Shown here: positions 16,070 through 26,545 of the stretch, piece after piece
How the letters are laid out: each line of letters begins with the position of its first letter
How positions within the stretch are numbered: the first letter of the stretch is position 1
Origin: Candidatus Humimonas hydrogenitrophica
GTDB lineage: Bacteria; Gemmatimonadota; Gemmatimonadetes; Palauibacterales; Palauibacteraceae
Direction: 5' to 3'
DNA length: 56,871 nt
Assembly (NCBI GenBank): GCA_947581615.1
Contig: CANPVD010000077.1
Span: 1 to 56,871, forward strand
Position numbers and translations under genes: made by a program
Notes under the pieces: generated by a model
Databases searched by the model: none
What the model saw: the letters and a program-made list of their open reading frames with translations, nothing else
What the model was told of the DNA's origin: nothing

Positions 16070-16630
16070 GTGAGTGAGGAAGCCCCTCCCACCCGAACCG
16101 ACGCGAGCTACGCCCTTCCCAGCGGTGACCGGGGCGTGGCGGCGCGTACCCTCATCGAGGAGCGCCTGCGAGGCGTTCGGCGGTCCGTGGACAGGGATCT
16201 GGCCCCGGTCGACGTGGTCCTCAGGCCCACGCGCTCCGAGTCGCGCACCCACCTGTTCGAGGAGGCGTGCGAGCTGTATTGGACCGAGCTGGGCTGGGAG
16301 GAGGAGACGGGCGAGGAGGCCGTGGGGTCGGGAGGGGCCGAGCTCACGGAGATGGTCTTCCCGGGACTCCTGGCTTTCATGGACGCCCTCCTGCCCCGCA
16401 ACACGAACGGGGAGCCCGACCGGGACCGCGAGCACCGCGACGTGGCGCACGACTTTCTCCTGTGGCTCGCCGGGCGTCTGGTGGAGCTGCGCTCGGCCCG
16501 TCCCGAGGCGCTCGAGGAGCGTGCCCGCATGCGTCGCCAGGAGGCGACTACCGACGAGCTCATCGACCTCGTCGCCTATCGCCTCTACGGCCTGACCTCG
16601 GAGGAGGTCGAGCGCATCCAGGAGCGCTGA
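16070..16630 (+). CDS. Uncharacterised acidic protein
   Basis: I do not recognise a family for this 186-residue protein. It is acidic, mostly helical and has no signal or membrane segment. The N-terminal half contains LIEERLRGVRRSVDRDL and HLFEEACELYWTELGW. The last residues, TTDELIDLVAYRLYGLTSEEVERIQ, resemble the C-terminal tail seen in many Type IIG/Eco57I-like restriction-modification proteins (IDxLVYxLYGLTxxEI). No methylase motif is present, so only that short resemblance exists. The GTG at 16070 is the first start in frame. It stands alone between nfo and the etf genes. Confidence 0.6.
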   Translation: MSEEAPPTRTDASYALPSGDRGVAARTLIEERLRGVRRSVDRDLAPVDVVLRPTRSESRTHLFEEACELYWTELGWEEETGEEAVGSGGAELTEMVFPGLLAFMDALLPRNTNGEPDRDREHRDVAHDFLLWLAGRLVELRSARPEALEERARMRRQEATTDELIDLVAYRLYGLTSEEVERIQER

Positions 16631-16797
16631 CCGCCCGCCTTCGTTCCGTGCTGGACACCATTTTGCCAGGTCCGTAGTTTCGGCCGCGCCGTGGCCCGAC
16701 GGGTATCGGGCCGCGCGTGCATCGACCCGCGCCCGACTCCGCCGGGCCCGTGGCGCGGGAGCCCGCTCCGCCGTACGAGACCAGGAAGGACTGGACC

Positions 16798-17547
16798 GTG
16801 AGATCCATCGTGTGCATCAAGCGCGTCCCGGACACGGAGACGCGCGTTCGGATAGCTGCCGACGGGGTCTCCCTGGACCCCTCGGGCGTGAAGTACGTCC
16901 TCAATCCCTATGATGAGATCGCCCTCGAGGAGGCCATCCGGCTCAAGGAGGAGGCCGGCGAGGGGTCGGTGACGGCCCTGTGCCTGGGTCCGAAGGAGGC
17001 GGCGGAGCAGCTGCGGACGGCGCTCGCCATGGGCGCCGACGACGCGGTGCTCCTCGCCGGCGAGCCGTCCCACGACGGGCTCGTCACGGCCAAGGCGCTG
17101 GCCGCCGAGATCGAGGGCCGGGAGTTCGACCTCCTCCTGTTCGGCAAGCAGGCCGTGGACGATGACAACATGCAGGTCCCGGCCATGGTGGCCGAGCTCC
17201 TGGACCTGCCCTGCGCCACGGTCGTGGTGGGGCTCGAGGTGTCGGGGCGGCACGTCACCGCCCGACGCGAAGTCGAGGGCGGCCACGAGACCGTCGAGTT
17301 CGACCTGCCGGGCGTGGTGGCGGCGCAGAAGGGCCTCAACGAGCCCCGCTACCCGAGCCTCAAGGGGATCATGTCCGCCAAGCGGAAGCCGCTCGAGGAG
17401 AAGGAGGCCGCTGCGGTCGAGAGCTCCCTGGAGCTGGTGTCGCTCTCGGAGCCGCCCGCGCCCGAGGCCGGGGAGATCGTGGGCGAGGGGGCGGACGCGG
17501 TCCCCGAGCTCGTTCGGAAACTGCGCGAAGAAGCGAAGGTGCTCTGA
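16798..17547 (+). CDS. etfB: Electron transfer flavoprotein, beta subunit
   Basis: This 249-residue protein matches EtfB/FixA: VRSIVCIKRVPDTETRVRI at the start, YVLNPYDEIALEEAIRLKE, ALAMGADDAVLL, LLFGKQAVDDDNMQVPAMVAELL and LPGVVAAQKGLNEPRYPSLKGIM. EtfAB accepts electrons from acyl-CoA and other dehydrogenases and passes them to ETF-quinone oxidoreductase. The GTG at 16798 was chosen because AGGAAGGA lies just upstream and the family begins here; an earlier GTG at 16717 would add an unrelated extension. The stop overlaps the etfA start (TGATG). Confidence 0.93.
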   Translation: MRSIVCIKRVPDTETRVRIAADGVSLDPSGVKYVLNPYDEIALEEAIRLKEEAGEGSVTALCLGPKEAAEQLRTALAMGADDAVLLAGEPSHDGLVTAKALAAEIEGREFDLLLFGKQAVDDDNMQVPAMVAELLDLPCATVVVGLEVSGRHVTARREVEGGHETVEFDLPGVVAAQKGLNEPRYPSLKGIMSAKRKPLEEKEAAAVESSLELVSLSEPPAPEAGEIVGEGADAVPELVRKLREEAKVL

Positions 17548-18527
17548 TGGCCCGGGTGCTGGCGGTAGCGGAGGCGAGGGGCGGCGCGCTGCGAGGCGTG
17601 TCGCGCGAGGTGGTGACCGCGGCCCGGACGCTGGCTTCGGAGCTGGGCGGAGGCGTGGATGCGCTCGTCCTGGGACCGCCCGGAATCGCGGAAGCGGCCG
17701 GCGAGCTGGCCGGCCATGGCGCCGACCGGATCTTCGTGGGAGAAAGCGACGCGTACGGGGCCTACGCTCCCGACGCGGAGCTGCGGGCCGCGGCCGACCT
17801 GCAGGGGCGAGAGGGCTACGACGCCGTCGTGCTGGCGGCCTCGGCCCAGGGCAAGGACCTGGCGCCGAGGCTGGCCGTGCGACTGGGCCGTCCGCTGGCC
17901 ACGGACGTGACCGCGATCGAAGTCCAGAACGGCCACGTGGTGGTCGTGCGCCCCGAATACGCGGGCAAGGCGCTGGCGCGCCTGCGTTTCACGGCCGCGC
18001 CGGCCGTTCTCAGCATCCGGCCCAACGTGTTCCTGCCCGAAGAGCGCCCGGGAGCGGGAGCGGTGGAGACCCTGGCCGTCGACCCGGAGCCGGTCCGCGC
18101 GCGCGTCCAGCCCGTGGAGGGCGGCGAGCGCGGCGCCCTCGACGTGGCCGAGGCGACGATCGTCGTGTCGGGCGGGCGGGGCATGGGCGGGCCGGAGAAC
18201 TGGCACCTGCTCGAGGAGCTGGGGGACGCGCTCGGGGACGGTGTGGCTCTCGGCGCCAGCCGTGCGGTGGTGGACGCCGGGTGGCGACCCCACGAGGAGC
18301 AGGTCGGACAGACCGGGAAGGTCGTCACGCCCGACCTGTACTTCGCGATCGGGATCAGCGGCGCCATCCAGCACCTGGCCGGCATGCGGACCGCCAAGGT
18401 CATCGTCGCCGTGAACAAGGACCCCGAGGCGCCGATCTTCGACGTGGCCGACTTTGGCATCGTGGGCGACCTGTTCGAGGTCCTGCCGCGGCTCACCGAG
18501 GAGATCCGGAAGGTCCGGGAAGGCTGA
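17547..18527 (+). CDS. etfA: Electron transfer flavoprotein, alpha subunit
   Basis: This 326-residue protein has the EtfA N-terminal domain and the C-terminal FAD-binding domain: [65 protein letters not shown] and [14 protein letters not shown]. It binds the FAD of the ETF heterodimer. The ATG overlaps the etfB stop by one base, so the two are coupled. No acyl-CoA dehydrogenase or ETF-quinone oxidoreductase gene lies in the window. A hairpin follows the stop. Confidence 0.94.
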   Translation: MARVLAVAEARGGALRGVSREVVTAARTLASELGGGVDALVLGPPGIAEAAGELAGHGADRIFVGESDAYGAYAPDAELRAAADLQGREGYDAVVLAASAQGKDLAPRLAVRLGRPLATDVTAIEVQNGHVVVVRPEYAGKALARLRFTAAPAVLSIRPNVFLPEERPGAGAVETLAVDPEPVRARVQPVEGGERGALDVAEATIVVSGGRGMGGPENWHLLEELGDALGDGVALGASRAVVDAGWRPHEEQVGQTGKVVTPDLYFAIGISGAIQHLAGMRTAKVIVAVNKDPEAPIFDVADFGIVGDLFEVLPRLTEEIRKVREG

Positions 18528-18562
18528 GCGGCCGACTTCGGACGCGGAGGTCGACCGGCCGC
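18528..18562 (+). terminator. Stem-loop after etfA
   Basis: CGACTTC (18533-18539) can pair with GAGGTCG (18547-18553), with one G-T pair. GCGGCCG (18528-18534) and CGGCCGC (18556-18562) form an alternative outer inverted repeat. The position immediately after the etfA stop suggests a terminator. No T run is present. Confidence 0.35.
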
Positions 18563-18631
18563 GCTCGGCGGCGGCGCCCGACTGTGTCCGCGGGACAGCC
18601 GCGGTCGCGCTGGCGCGGGAAGGGGTGAGCG

Positions 18632-19015
18632 ATGGACGAGGTGAGCGTCCGCTACATCGTCGACGACATGGACGACGCCTTGGCGTTCTACACGGAGCGC
18701 CTCGGCTTCGAGGTCGTCATGCGCCCGGCGCGCGCCTTCGCCATCCTGTCCCTGGGCGAGTTCCATCTCATGCTGAGCGCGCCGACCGGCGAAGGGGGAG
18801 GGGCGCAGGCCATGCCCGACGGCCGCCGGCCGGAGCCCGGGGGCTGGAACCGCATCCAGATCCGGGTGCAGGACGTGGAGGCCGAGGCCGCGCGGCTCCG
18901 TGCGGCCGGCGTGGTCTTCCGCGGCGGTCTCATCACCGGAGTGGGGGCGAAGCAGGTCCTGCTCGAGGATCCCTCGGGGAACCCGGTCGAGCTGTTCGAG
19001 CTGCGGCGGGCATGA
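18632..19015 (+). CDS. VOC (glyoxalase/bleomycin-resistance) superfamily protein
   Basis: This 127-residue protein has the two beta-alpha-beta modules of the vicinal oxygen chelate fold: [23 protein letters not shown] at the N-terminus and [20 protein letters not shown] with [16 protein letters not shown] at the C-terminus. The final Glu is at the usual metal-ligand position. The substrate cannot be deduced. The ATG has AGGGGTGAG upstream. Its stop overlaps an ATG (ATGA at 19012-19015) that probably started the next, now broken, gene. Confidence 0.85.
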   Translation: MDEVSVRYIVDDMDDALAFYTERLGFEVVMRPARAFAILSLGEFHLMLSAPTGEGGGAQAMPDGRRPEPGGWNRIQIRVQDVEAEAARLRAAGVVFRGGLITGVGAKQVLLEDPSGNPVELFELRRA

Positions 19016-19497
19016 GTCCTTGACGGCGCGCTTCCGCTAGGCGGGGCCCATTCGGGCGGGTACCGGGCCATGCTCGGGCTGGAGCGCTACCTGCATGGCT
19101 GCGGCCTCGAGGAAGGCCTTCTCCATCTGGTCAAGCTGCGGGCCTCCCAGATCAACGGATGCGCCTACTGCATCGACATGCGCTGGAAGGACCTCGTCGC
19201 GCTCGGGGAGGAGGAGCGGCGGCTCCACTCCCTGGATGCCTGGCGCGAGTGTCCCTGGTACACCGACCGCGAGCGCGCCGCCCTCGCCTGGACCGAGGCC
19301 GTGACGCTGTTGGCCGAGGAGCACGTCCCCGACGCGGTGTACGAGGCCGTGAGACCCATTTCGACGGGCCGGAGCTGGCGGACCTCACTCTGACCGTGGC
19401 CACGATCAACGCATGGAATCGGCTAGCCATCTCGGCACGCACCGAGCCGGGGACGTACCGCCCCCCCGCGGACGCGTCCGCGGGTAGAGCGCGCTGA
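19012..19497 (+). pseudogene. AhpD-like (carboxymuconolactone decarboxylase) gene, frameshifted
   Basis: From 19055 to about 19351 the frame encodes GGYRAMLGLERYL, then LVKLRASQINGCAYCIDMRWKD with an intact CxxC, and AWTEAVTLLAEEHVPDAVYEAV. Family homology then jumps to another frame (HFDGPELADLTLTVATINAWNRLAISA) and ends at 19497, as expected after loss of one base near 19352. At the 5' end no start codon exists in frame upstream of GGYRAM; the ATG at 19012, which overlaps the VOC stop, is in a different frame and meets TGA after three codons. So there are probably two lesions. This is a decayed gene or the result of sequence errors. Confidence 0.75.
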
Positions 19498-19534
19498 GCC
19501 TCACCGGCGCTCCCCGGAGGCGTGACCTCCGCGG

Positions 19535-20011
19535 ATGAGCCCCGTGCGCCGTCCCGGCGAGCACGTCCTGCAGGCCGAGACCACGGTTCCCCGGCCGCTC
19601 GGAGAGGTGTTCGCCTTCTTCGCCGCCGCCGAGAATCTACAGCGCCTCACTCCGCCGGAGATGGACTTCCGGATCATGACGCCGCTCCCGATTCCGATGG
19701 CCGCCGGCACCCTGATCGACTACCGGCTGCGGCTGTTCGGGATGCCCTTCCGCTGGAGGACGCGCATCGACCGCTGGGAGCCACCCGACCGCTTCGTGGA
19801 CGAGCAGCTGGAAGGGCCCTACGCGGTGTGGGTCCACACGCACAGCTTCCGGGAGGTCGAGGCGGGGACGCGGGTCCGCGACCACGTGCGATACGCCCTC
19901 CCGGTGTATCCGGCCGGAGAGCTAGCATTCCCGGTCGTCCGCCTCCAGCTGCGGAGGATTTTCGGGTACCGGAAGAGGCGGCTTCGCGAGCTGCTGGGCG
20001 AGAGGCTCTAG
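19535..20011 (+). CDS. SRPBCC (START/Bet v1-like) family protein
   Basis: This 158-residue protein has the ligand-binding SRPBCC fold: AETTVPRPLGEVFAFFAAAENLQRLTPPEM, LFGMPFRWRTRIDRWEPPDRFVDEQLEGPYAVWVHTH and VRDHVRYALPVY. It resembles the cyclase/dehydrase-like proteins that often precede TIGR01777 epimerase domains. The substrate is unknown. The ATG at 19535 was chosen as the first start that leaves the full fold intact. It converges with coxG. Confidence 0.8.
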   Translation: MSPVRRPGEHVLQAETTVPRPLGEVFAFFAAAENLQRLTPPEMDFRIMTPLPIPMAAGTLIDYRLRLFGMPFRWRTRIDRWEPPDRFVDEQLEGPYAVWVHTHSFREVEAGTRVRDHVRYALPVYPAGELAFPVVRLQLRRIFGYRKRRLRELLGERL

Positions 20012-20026
20012 CGGGTGCGCCGGCGA

Positions 20027-20044
20027 CCGACCGGGCCGGGTCGG
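20027..20044. terminator. Weak stem-loop between convergent genes
   Basis: CCGACC (20027-20032) pairs with GGTCGG (20039-20044) around GGGCCG, between the ends of the SRPBCC and coxG genes. It could terminate from both sides. It has no T run. Confidence 0.3.
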
Positions 20045-20078
20045 GGGGTCGGAGCCCGTGGTGCCCGGCGGTGCCCTC

Positions 20079-20540
20079 CTAGCCCTCCGCCAGCTTCTTC
20101 GTCACGCAGCTCGTGAACCGGCCGAACATGAAGTCCGCCACGTTCTGCACGATCCCTCCACGACCGAAGGTCGCGAGGCGGCCCGCCAGGTTGATGGACT
20201 GCTCCACGTGGACGCGGGTGCCGCCGCCGTCCATCGGCTCCAGGCGGCTGCGCATGTGCATCTTCACACTGCCCGAGCCCTTCTCGTCCTTCCCCTCGCC
20301 CGACATCTCGACTTCGCGGGCCTTCTCGTCCAGGCGGTCGAAGCGGATCGTGCCGCCGAAGGTGACGCCGATCGGGCCCAGCTTCATGCCCATCTCGCCG
20401 CGGTAGGTCCGCTCGTCAACCTCCTCGACCAGCTTCGCTCCGGGCAGACACTCCACGACCCGCTCCGGGTCGGTGAGGAAGGCCCACACCTCCTCGGGCG
20501 GCTGCTCCACCTCGAACGTCTTCTCGATCGTGATCGCCAT
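20079..20540 (-). CDS. coxG: CoxG-like SRPBCC protein (carbon monoxide dehydrogenase accessory)
   Basis: This 153-residue protein matches the CoxG family (ITIEKTFEVEQPPEEVWAFLTDPERVVECLPGAKL, GEMGMKLGPIGVTFGGTIRFDR, TRVHVEQSINLAGRLATFGRGGI). CoxG proteins have an SRPBCC fold and occur with CO dehydrogenase genes; they have been linked to membrane attachment of the enzyme or quinone binding. Here the gene is divergent from coxM, sharing a 287-base promoter region. The ATG at 20540 fits the family start. Confidence 0.87.
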   Translation of the reverse strand: MAITIEKTFEVEQPPEEVWAFLTDPERVVECLPGAKLVEEVDERTYRGEMGMKLGPIGVTFGGTIRFDRLDEKAREVEMSGEGKDEKGSGSVKMHMRSRLEPMDGGGTRVHVEQSINLAGRLATFGRGGIVQNVADFMFGRFTSCVTKKLAEG

Positions 20541-20827
20541 GCGTCCTCGTCTTCGTCGCCGGGGTCGTCGGGTTCGCCGTGCAACGTCGGCCGTCCGGCC
20601 GGGCGTCGTCAACCGGCCATGAGCGTTCCGGTCTGGCGGACGACGAGCGTTGCGAGCTCCGTGCCGGTCGGTTGAAGCCGGATCGGGGGGGCGCGTAAGT
20701 TGGCGATCCTCCCGCGTGGCGTCGGCCCGATTCGTGCCATCCGGGGAAGGGGAGCCGCGGCGGCGGGGCCGCTCGCCCGCGCGGCCGCGAGGGCTACAGG
20801 CTCAACCCGAGAAGGGAGTGCCGTACG
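20541..20827. other. Divergent promoter region between coxG and coxMSL
   Basis: This 287-base gap must hold promoters for both directions. A TTGAAG and a TAAGTT at roughly 20670-20701, about 18 bases apart, could be a weak plus-strand promoter. GAGAAGGGAG lies upstream of the coxM ATG as a ribosome-binding site. I see no clear operator, and no cox regulator gene lies nearby. Confidence 0.3.
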
Positions 20828-21703
20828 ATGATACCCGCGGCGTTCGACTACCACGCACCCACCTCCCTGGACGAAGCGCTGTCCCTCCTGGCAGCCCACG
20901 GCGACGAGGCCAAGGTGCTGGCCGGCGGCCAGAGCCTGATTCCGATGATGCGCTTCCGGCTGGCCGAGCCCGGCGTCCTCGTGGACCTCAACCACATCGA
21001 GGGCATGGCGGGGGTCACCGAGGAGGACGGCCACCTGTGGATCGGGGCCCTGACGCGGCACGCCGAGGTCGAGCGCTCCGACCTGGTCCGGAAGCGCTAT
21101 CCCCTGCTGCACGAGGCGGCGTCCGTCATCGCCGATCCCATCGTCCGCAACCGGGGCACGGTAGCCGGCTCCCTGGTGCACGCGGACCCGGCCGGGGACT
21201 GGGGGGCCGTGATGCTGGCGTGCGGGGCGGAGCTCGAGGTCCACGGTCCGGACGGCCAGCGCATGGTCCCGATCGACGAGTTGTTCGTGACGACGTTCAT
21301 GACCAGCCTCTCGCCGGGCGACATCGTGACCGGGATCAAGCTCCCGATCGCCGGAAAGCGCTCGGGTGGCGCCTACGAAAAGCTGGAGCGCAAGGTCGGA
21401 GACTTCGCCACGGTGGCCGTGGCCGCCCGGCTCGAGCTGGACGACGACGGAGTGTGCAGCGCCGCCGGGATCGGGCTCACCGCGGTCGGCGCCACCAACC
21501 TGAGGGCCCAGGACGCGGAGAAGGCGTTGATCGGGAAGAAGCCGGACGAGGCGGCCATCGACGCGGCGTCCAGGGCGGCGGCCGAGGCAGCCAGCCCCAC
21601 CGCCGACAACCGGGGATCGGTGGAGTACAAGCGAGACATGGTCCGGGTGCTGTCGGCGCGTGCCCTGCGCCGGGCGGCGGCCCATGCCGGAGGGGAGGGC
21701 TGA
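20828..21703 (+). CDS. coxM: CO dehydrogenase medium (FAD) subunit, CoxM
   Basis: This 291-residue flavoprotein passes electrons from the iron-sulfur subunit to a quinone or other acceptor. FAD contacts are seen in [17 protein letters not shown] (AGGxS) and [19 protein letters not shown] (normally TxGGSxAHxDP; here the second Gly is Ala-Gly). The C-terminal CODH FAD domain ends [21 protein letters not shown]. Gene order coxM-coxS-coxL with gaps of one base and an overlap is the classical order of form I CO dehydrogenase operons. The ATG begins the family sequence [11 protein letters not shown]. Confidence 0.92.
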   Translation: MIPAAFDYHAPTSLDEALSLLAAHGDEAKVLAGGQSLIPMMRFRLAEPGVLVDLNHIEGMAGVTEEDGHLWIGALTRHAEVERSDLVRKRYPLLHEAASVIADPIVRNRGTVAGSLVHADPAGDWGAVMLACGAELEVHGPDGQRMVPIDELFVTTFMTSLSPGDIVTGIKLPIAGKRSGGAYEKLERKVGDFATVAVAARLELDDDGVCSAAGIGLTAVGATNLRAQDAEKALIGKKPDEAAIDAASRAAAEAASPTADNRGSVEYKRDMVRVLSARALRRAAAHAGGEG

Positions 21704-21704
21704 G

Positions 21705-22213
21705 ATGGCCGAGACGGTGACGGTCAAGGTGACGGTGAACGGCGTCGAGCACGAGGCGCGGGTGGAGCCGCGCATGCTCCTCGTGCATTTCCTGCGCGAC
21801 GAGCTCGACATGACGGGGACGCACATCGGCTGCGACACGACCAACTGCGGAGCGTGCACGGTGCTGGTGGATGGCGTCCCCATGAAGTCCTGCACCATGT
21901 TCGCCGTGCAGGCCGACGGCCACGACCTGACCACCGTAGAGGGCCTCGGCGACAACGGCGGACTCGAGCCCATCCAGGAGGGCTTCCACCAGGAGCACGG
22001 CCTGCAGTGCGGCTTCTGTACGCCGGGCATGATGCTGGTGTCGAAGGCGCTCCTCGCGGAGAACCCGGACCCCTCGGAGGCCGAGATCCGCCGGGCCATC
22101 TCGGGCAACCTGTGCCGGTGCACGGGCTACCAGAACATCGTGAAGTCGGTCCAGTACGCGGCCAAGAAGATCCGAACCGGATCGGCGGAGTCGACGGTTG
22201 GAGGAGGCGCGTC

Positions 22214-22217
<4 letters not shown>
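21705..22217 (+). CDS. coxS: CO dehydrogenase small ([2Fe-2S]) subunit, CoxS
   Basis: This 170-residue protein carries two [2Fe-2S] clusters. The N-terminal plant-ferredoxin-type site is [12 protein letters not shown] plus a later SCTMF Cys; the C-terminal site is CGFC with CRCTGYQNI. It wires the Mo-Cu centre of CoxL to the FAD of CoxM. The ATG at 21705, one base after the coxM stop, was preferred because GGAGGGGAGGG lies upstream. Its stop overlaps the coxL start (ATGA). Confidence 0.94.
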
Positions 22218-24568
<2,351 letters not shown>

Positions 24569-24645
24569 GGCGGCCACGGCGAGCCGTTCCCTTCGTGCGC
24601 GGGTAAGGAACCCCGGGTGAACCGGAGGCGAGGGGGGCGAGGGCG

Positions 24646-25632
24646 ATGGCCGAACACGACATCCTGATCGAGGCCGGAGAGCGTGCGGCTCGCGGCCACG
24701 CGTTCGTCCTGGCCACCGTGGTGCGCCGGCGGGCTCCCAGCTCCGCGCGGCCGGCGCAGAAGGCGCTCGTCCTTCCCGACGGGGCCCTGGTCGGATGGAT
24801 CGGCGGCAGCTGCATCGAGCCGGTGGTTCGCCGCGAGGGGCTGGCGACCTTGCGGGAAGGGCGCCCCCGCCGCGTCGTGCTCGCTCCCGATTCCTCCGAC
24901 ACGTTCTCCGAGGGCGAGGAGCCCGACCTGCACGCCCATCCCATGACCTGCCACAGCGGGGGGACCGTGGAGATCCTGCTCGAACCGTACCTTCCGGCGC
25001 CGCTCCTGGAGCTGTACGGAGATTCGCCGGTCACCGAGGCCCTGTCGGTGATGGCGCCACCGCTCGGCTGGAGGGTGGCGCGGCGGAGAGAGCCGGACGA
25101 CGCGGAGGCGTCGGACGGCGCGGAGGTCACCGAGGCCGAGGGAAGTCCCGCCGCCGCGCGGCTGGCCGTGGTCGCGACCATGGGGGTGTGGGACGAGTCG
25201 GCGGTGGCCCGGGCCCTGGCGTCGGGGGCACGCTACGTGGGCCTGGTGGCGAGCCCGAGGCGGACCGACGAGGTGCGGCGGCGGCTGGCGGGCCGGGGCC
25301 TCCCGGAGGAGCGCCTCGCCTGCCTGGTGGGCCCGGCCGGCCTGGACCTCGGGGCCGAGAGCCCCGCGGAGATCGCGGTGACGATCCTGGCCCAGGTCGT
25401 GGGCCGCCGGGAGCTGTTCCGGGGCGCCGGGGAGGGCTCCGACGCCGGCGCTGCCGGGGCGGCGTCCGACGCCCGGGCCCCGGCCCCGGCGATCGACCCG
25501 GTGTGCGGCATGGAGGTCGACCCGGCCACGGCCCGCTTCACGCTCGTGCACGCGGACCGGGAGTACTTCTTCTGCTGCGAAGGCTGCCGGGAGAAGTTCC
25601 GAGCCGACCCCGCCGCGTTCGGGGCGAGCTGA
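24646..25632 (+). CDS. coxF: CoxF-like XdhC/CoxI maturation protein fused to a YHS domain
   Basis: Residues 1-110 are the XdhC/CoxI domain (FVLATVVRRRAPSSARPAQKALV, GWIGGSCIEPVVRRE, MTCHSGGTVEILLEPYLP), followed by the Rossmann-like C-terminal domain (GARYVGLVASPRRTDEVRRRL, GLDLGAESPAEIAVTILAQVV). XdhC-type proteins deliver the sulfurated molybdenum cofactor. After an Ala/Gly linker, residues 283-325 form a YHS domain: DPVCGMEVDPATARF with EYFFCCEGCREKF. YHS/TRASH domains bind heavy metals, often copper. Since CoxL needs copper, this fusion could couple Cu handling to cofactor insertion; that is inference. It lies between coxL and coxD, eight-plus codons from neither out of frame, in one operon. 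Confidence 0.88.
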   Translation: MAEHDILIEAGERAARGHAFVLATVVRRRAPSSARPAQKALVLPDGALVGWIGGSCIEPVVRREGLATLREGRPRRVVLAPDSSDTFSEGEEPDLHAHPMTCHSGGTVEILLEPYLPAPLLELYGDSPVTEALSVMAPPLGWRVARRREPDDAEASDGAEVTEAEGSPAAARLAVVATMGVWDESAVARALASGARYVGLVASPRRTDEVRRRLAGRGLPEERLACLVGPAGLDLGAESPAEIAVTILAQVVGRRELFRGAGEGSDAGAAGAASDARAPAPAIDPVCGMEVDPATARFTLVHADREYFFCCEGCREKFRADPAAFGAS

Positions 25633-25633
25633 G

Positions 25634-26545
25634 GTGGAGCGCGCGATCCGGGCCATCGTCGAAGCGATGGAGGCGCAGGGCTACGTGGCCGATCGCGACA
25701 TCGCCACGGCCGTCCACCTGGCTCGCCGACTCCGCAAGCCGCTCCTGGTGGAGGGTGAGGCCGGCGTCGGGAAGACCGAGATCGCCAAGGTGGTGGCGGC
25801 GGCCTTCGACATGGAGCTCATCCGGCTCCAGTGCTACGAGGGACTCGACGTGGCCACCGCCCTGTACGAGTGGAACTATCCCCGCCAGATCCTCCGGATC
25901 CGGATGGGCGAGGCGGAGGGCGCGTCGGCCCGCGAGCTCGAGGAGACGATCTTCGACCGGGAGTACCTCCTGGAGCGGCCCCTCCTCCAGGCCATTAGCC
26001 GGGAGAAGGCGCCCGTCCTGCTCATCGACGAGATCGACCGGGCCGACGAGGAGTTCGAGGCCTTCCTGCTCGAGCTGCTGTCCGACTTCCAGGTCACCAT
26101 CCCCGAGCTGGGCACGGTGCGCGCCCGGAGCCACCCGTACGTCGTGCTGACCTCGAACGGGACGCGGGAGCTCAGCGACGCGCTCCGCCGGAGGTGCCTG
26201 TACCTGTGGGTGGATTATCCGAGCTTCGAGAAGGAGCTGCGGATCCTGCACGCCCGGGTTCCCGACCTGCGTACCGGTCTCGACGAGGAGGTGGCGCGGT
26301 TCGTCCAGCGTCTCAGACAGGAGAAGCTCTACAAGCGGCCCGGAGTGGCGGAGACGCTGGATTGGGCCCGGGCCCTGGAAGACCTCGGCGTGCGGGACCT
26401 CGAGCCCGAGATCGTGCGCGCCACCCTGGGCTGCCTCCTCAAGGACCGGCACGACATGGAGGGGCTCGAGCCTGCGGAGCTCGAGCGCCTGCTCGCGTCG
26501 GCCCTCCGGGCGCCGTCGGAGGCCCCGGCCGGCGAAGAGGCGTGA
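25634..26545 (+). CDS. coxD: CoxD-like MoxR-type AAA+ ATPase
   Basis: This 303-residue ATPase has Walker A GEAGVGKTEIAK, Walker B PVLLIDEIDRAD and the sensor region VLTSNGTRELSDALRRRCLYLWVDYP. CoxD is a MoxR-family chaperone needed to mature the [CuSMoO2] centre of CoxL in Oligotropha, apparently acting on the apo-enzyme with CoxE. The GTG start comes one base after the coxF stop. Its own stop overlaps the coxE start (GTGA). Confidence 0.92.
   Translation: MERAIRAIVEAMEAQGYVADRDIATAVHLARRLRKPLLVEGEAGVGKTEIAKVVAAAFDMELIRLQCYEGLDVATALYEWNYPRQILRIRMGEAEGASARELEETIFDREYLLERPLLQAISREKAPVLLIDEIDRADEEFEAFLLELLSDFQVTIPELGTVRARSHPYVVLTSNGTRELSDALRRRCLYLWVDYPSFEKELRILHARVPDLRTGLDEEVARFVQRLRQEKLYKRPGVAETLDWARALEDLGVRDLEPEIVRATLGCLLKDRHDMEGLEPAELERLLASALRAPSEAPAGEEA

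Noticed and set aside
19012-19023. The TGA after three codons of ATG 19012 as a second selenocysteine codon
   Set aside because: The downstream frame has no homology to the AhpD family; the homologous frame is different and its CxxC is intact.
20817-20831. cgtacgatg at the coxM start as an operator copy
   Set aside because: It contains the start codon and the ribosome-binding region; nine bases are too few to claim a site.
26194-26541. A longer CoxE beginning at 26194
   Set aside because: That part lies inside coxD in another frame and has shadow composition. The GTG at 26542 overlaps the coxD stop in the usual way.
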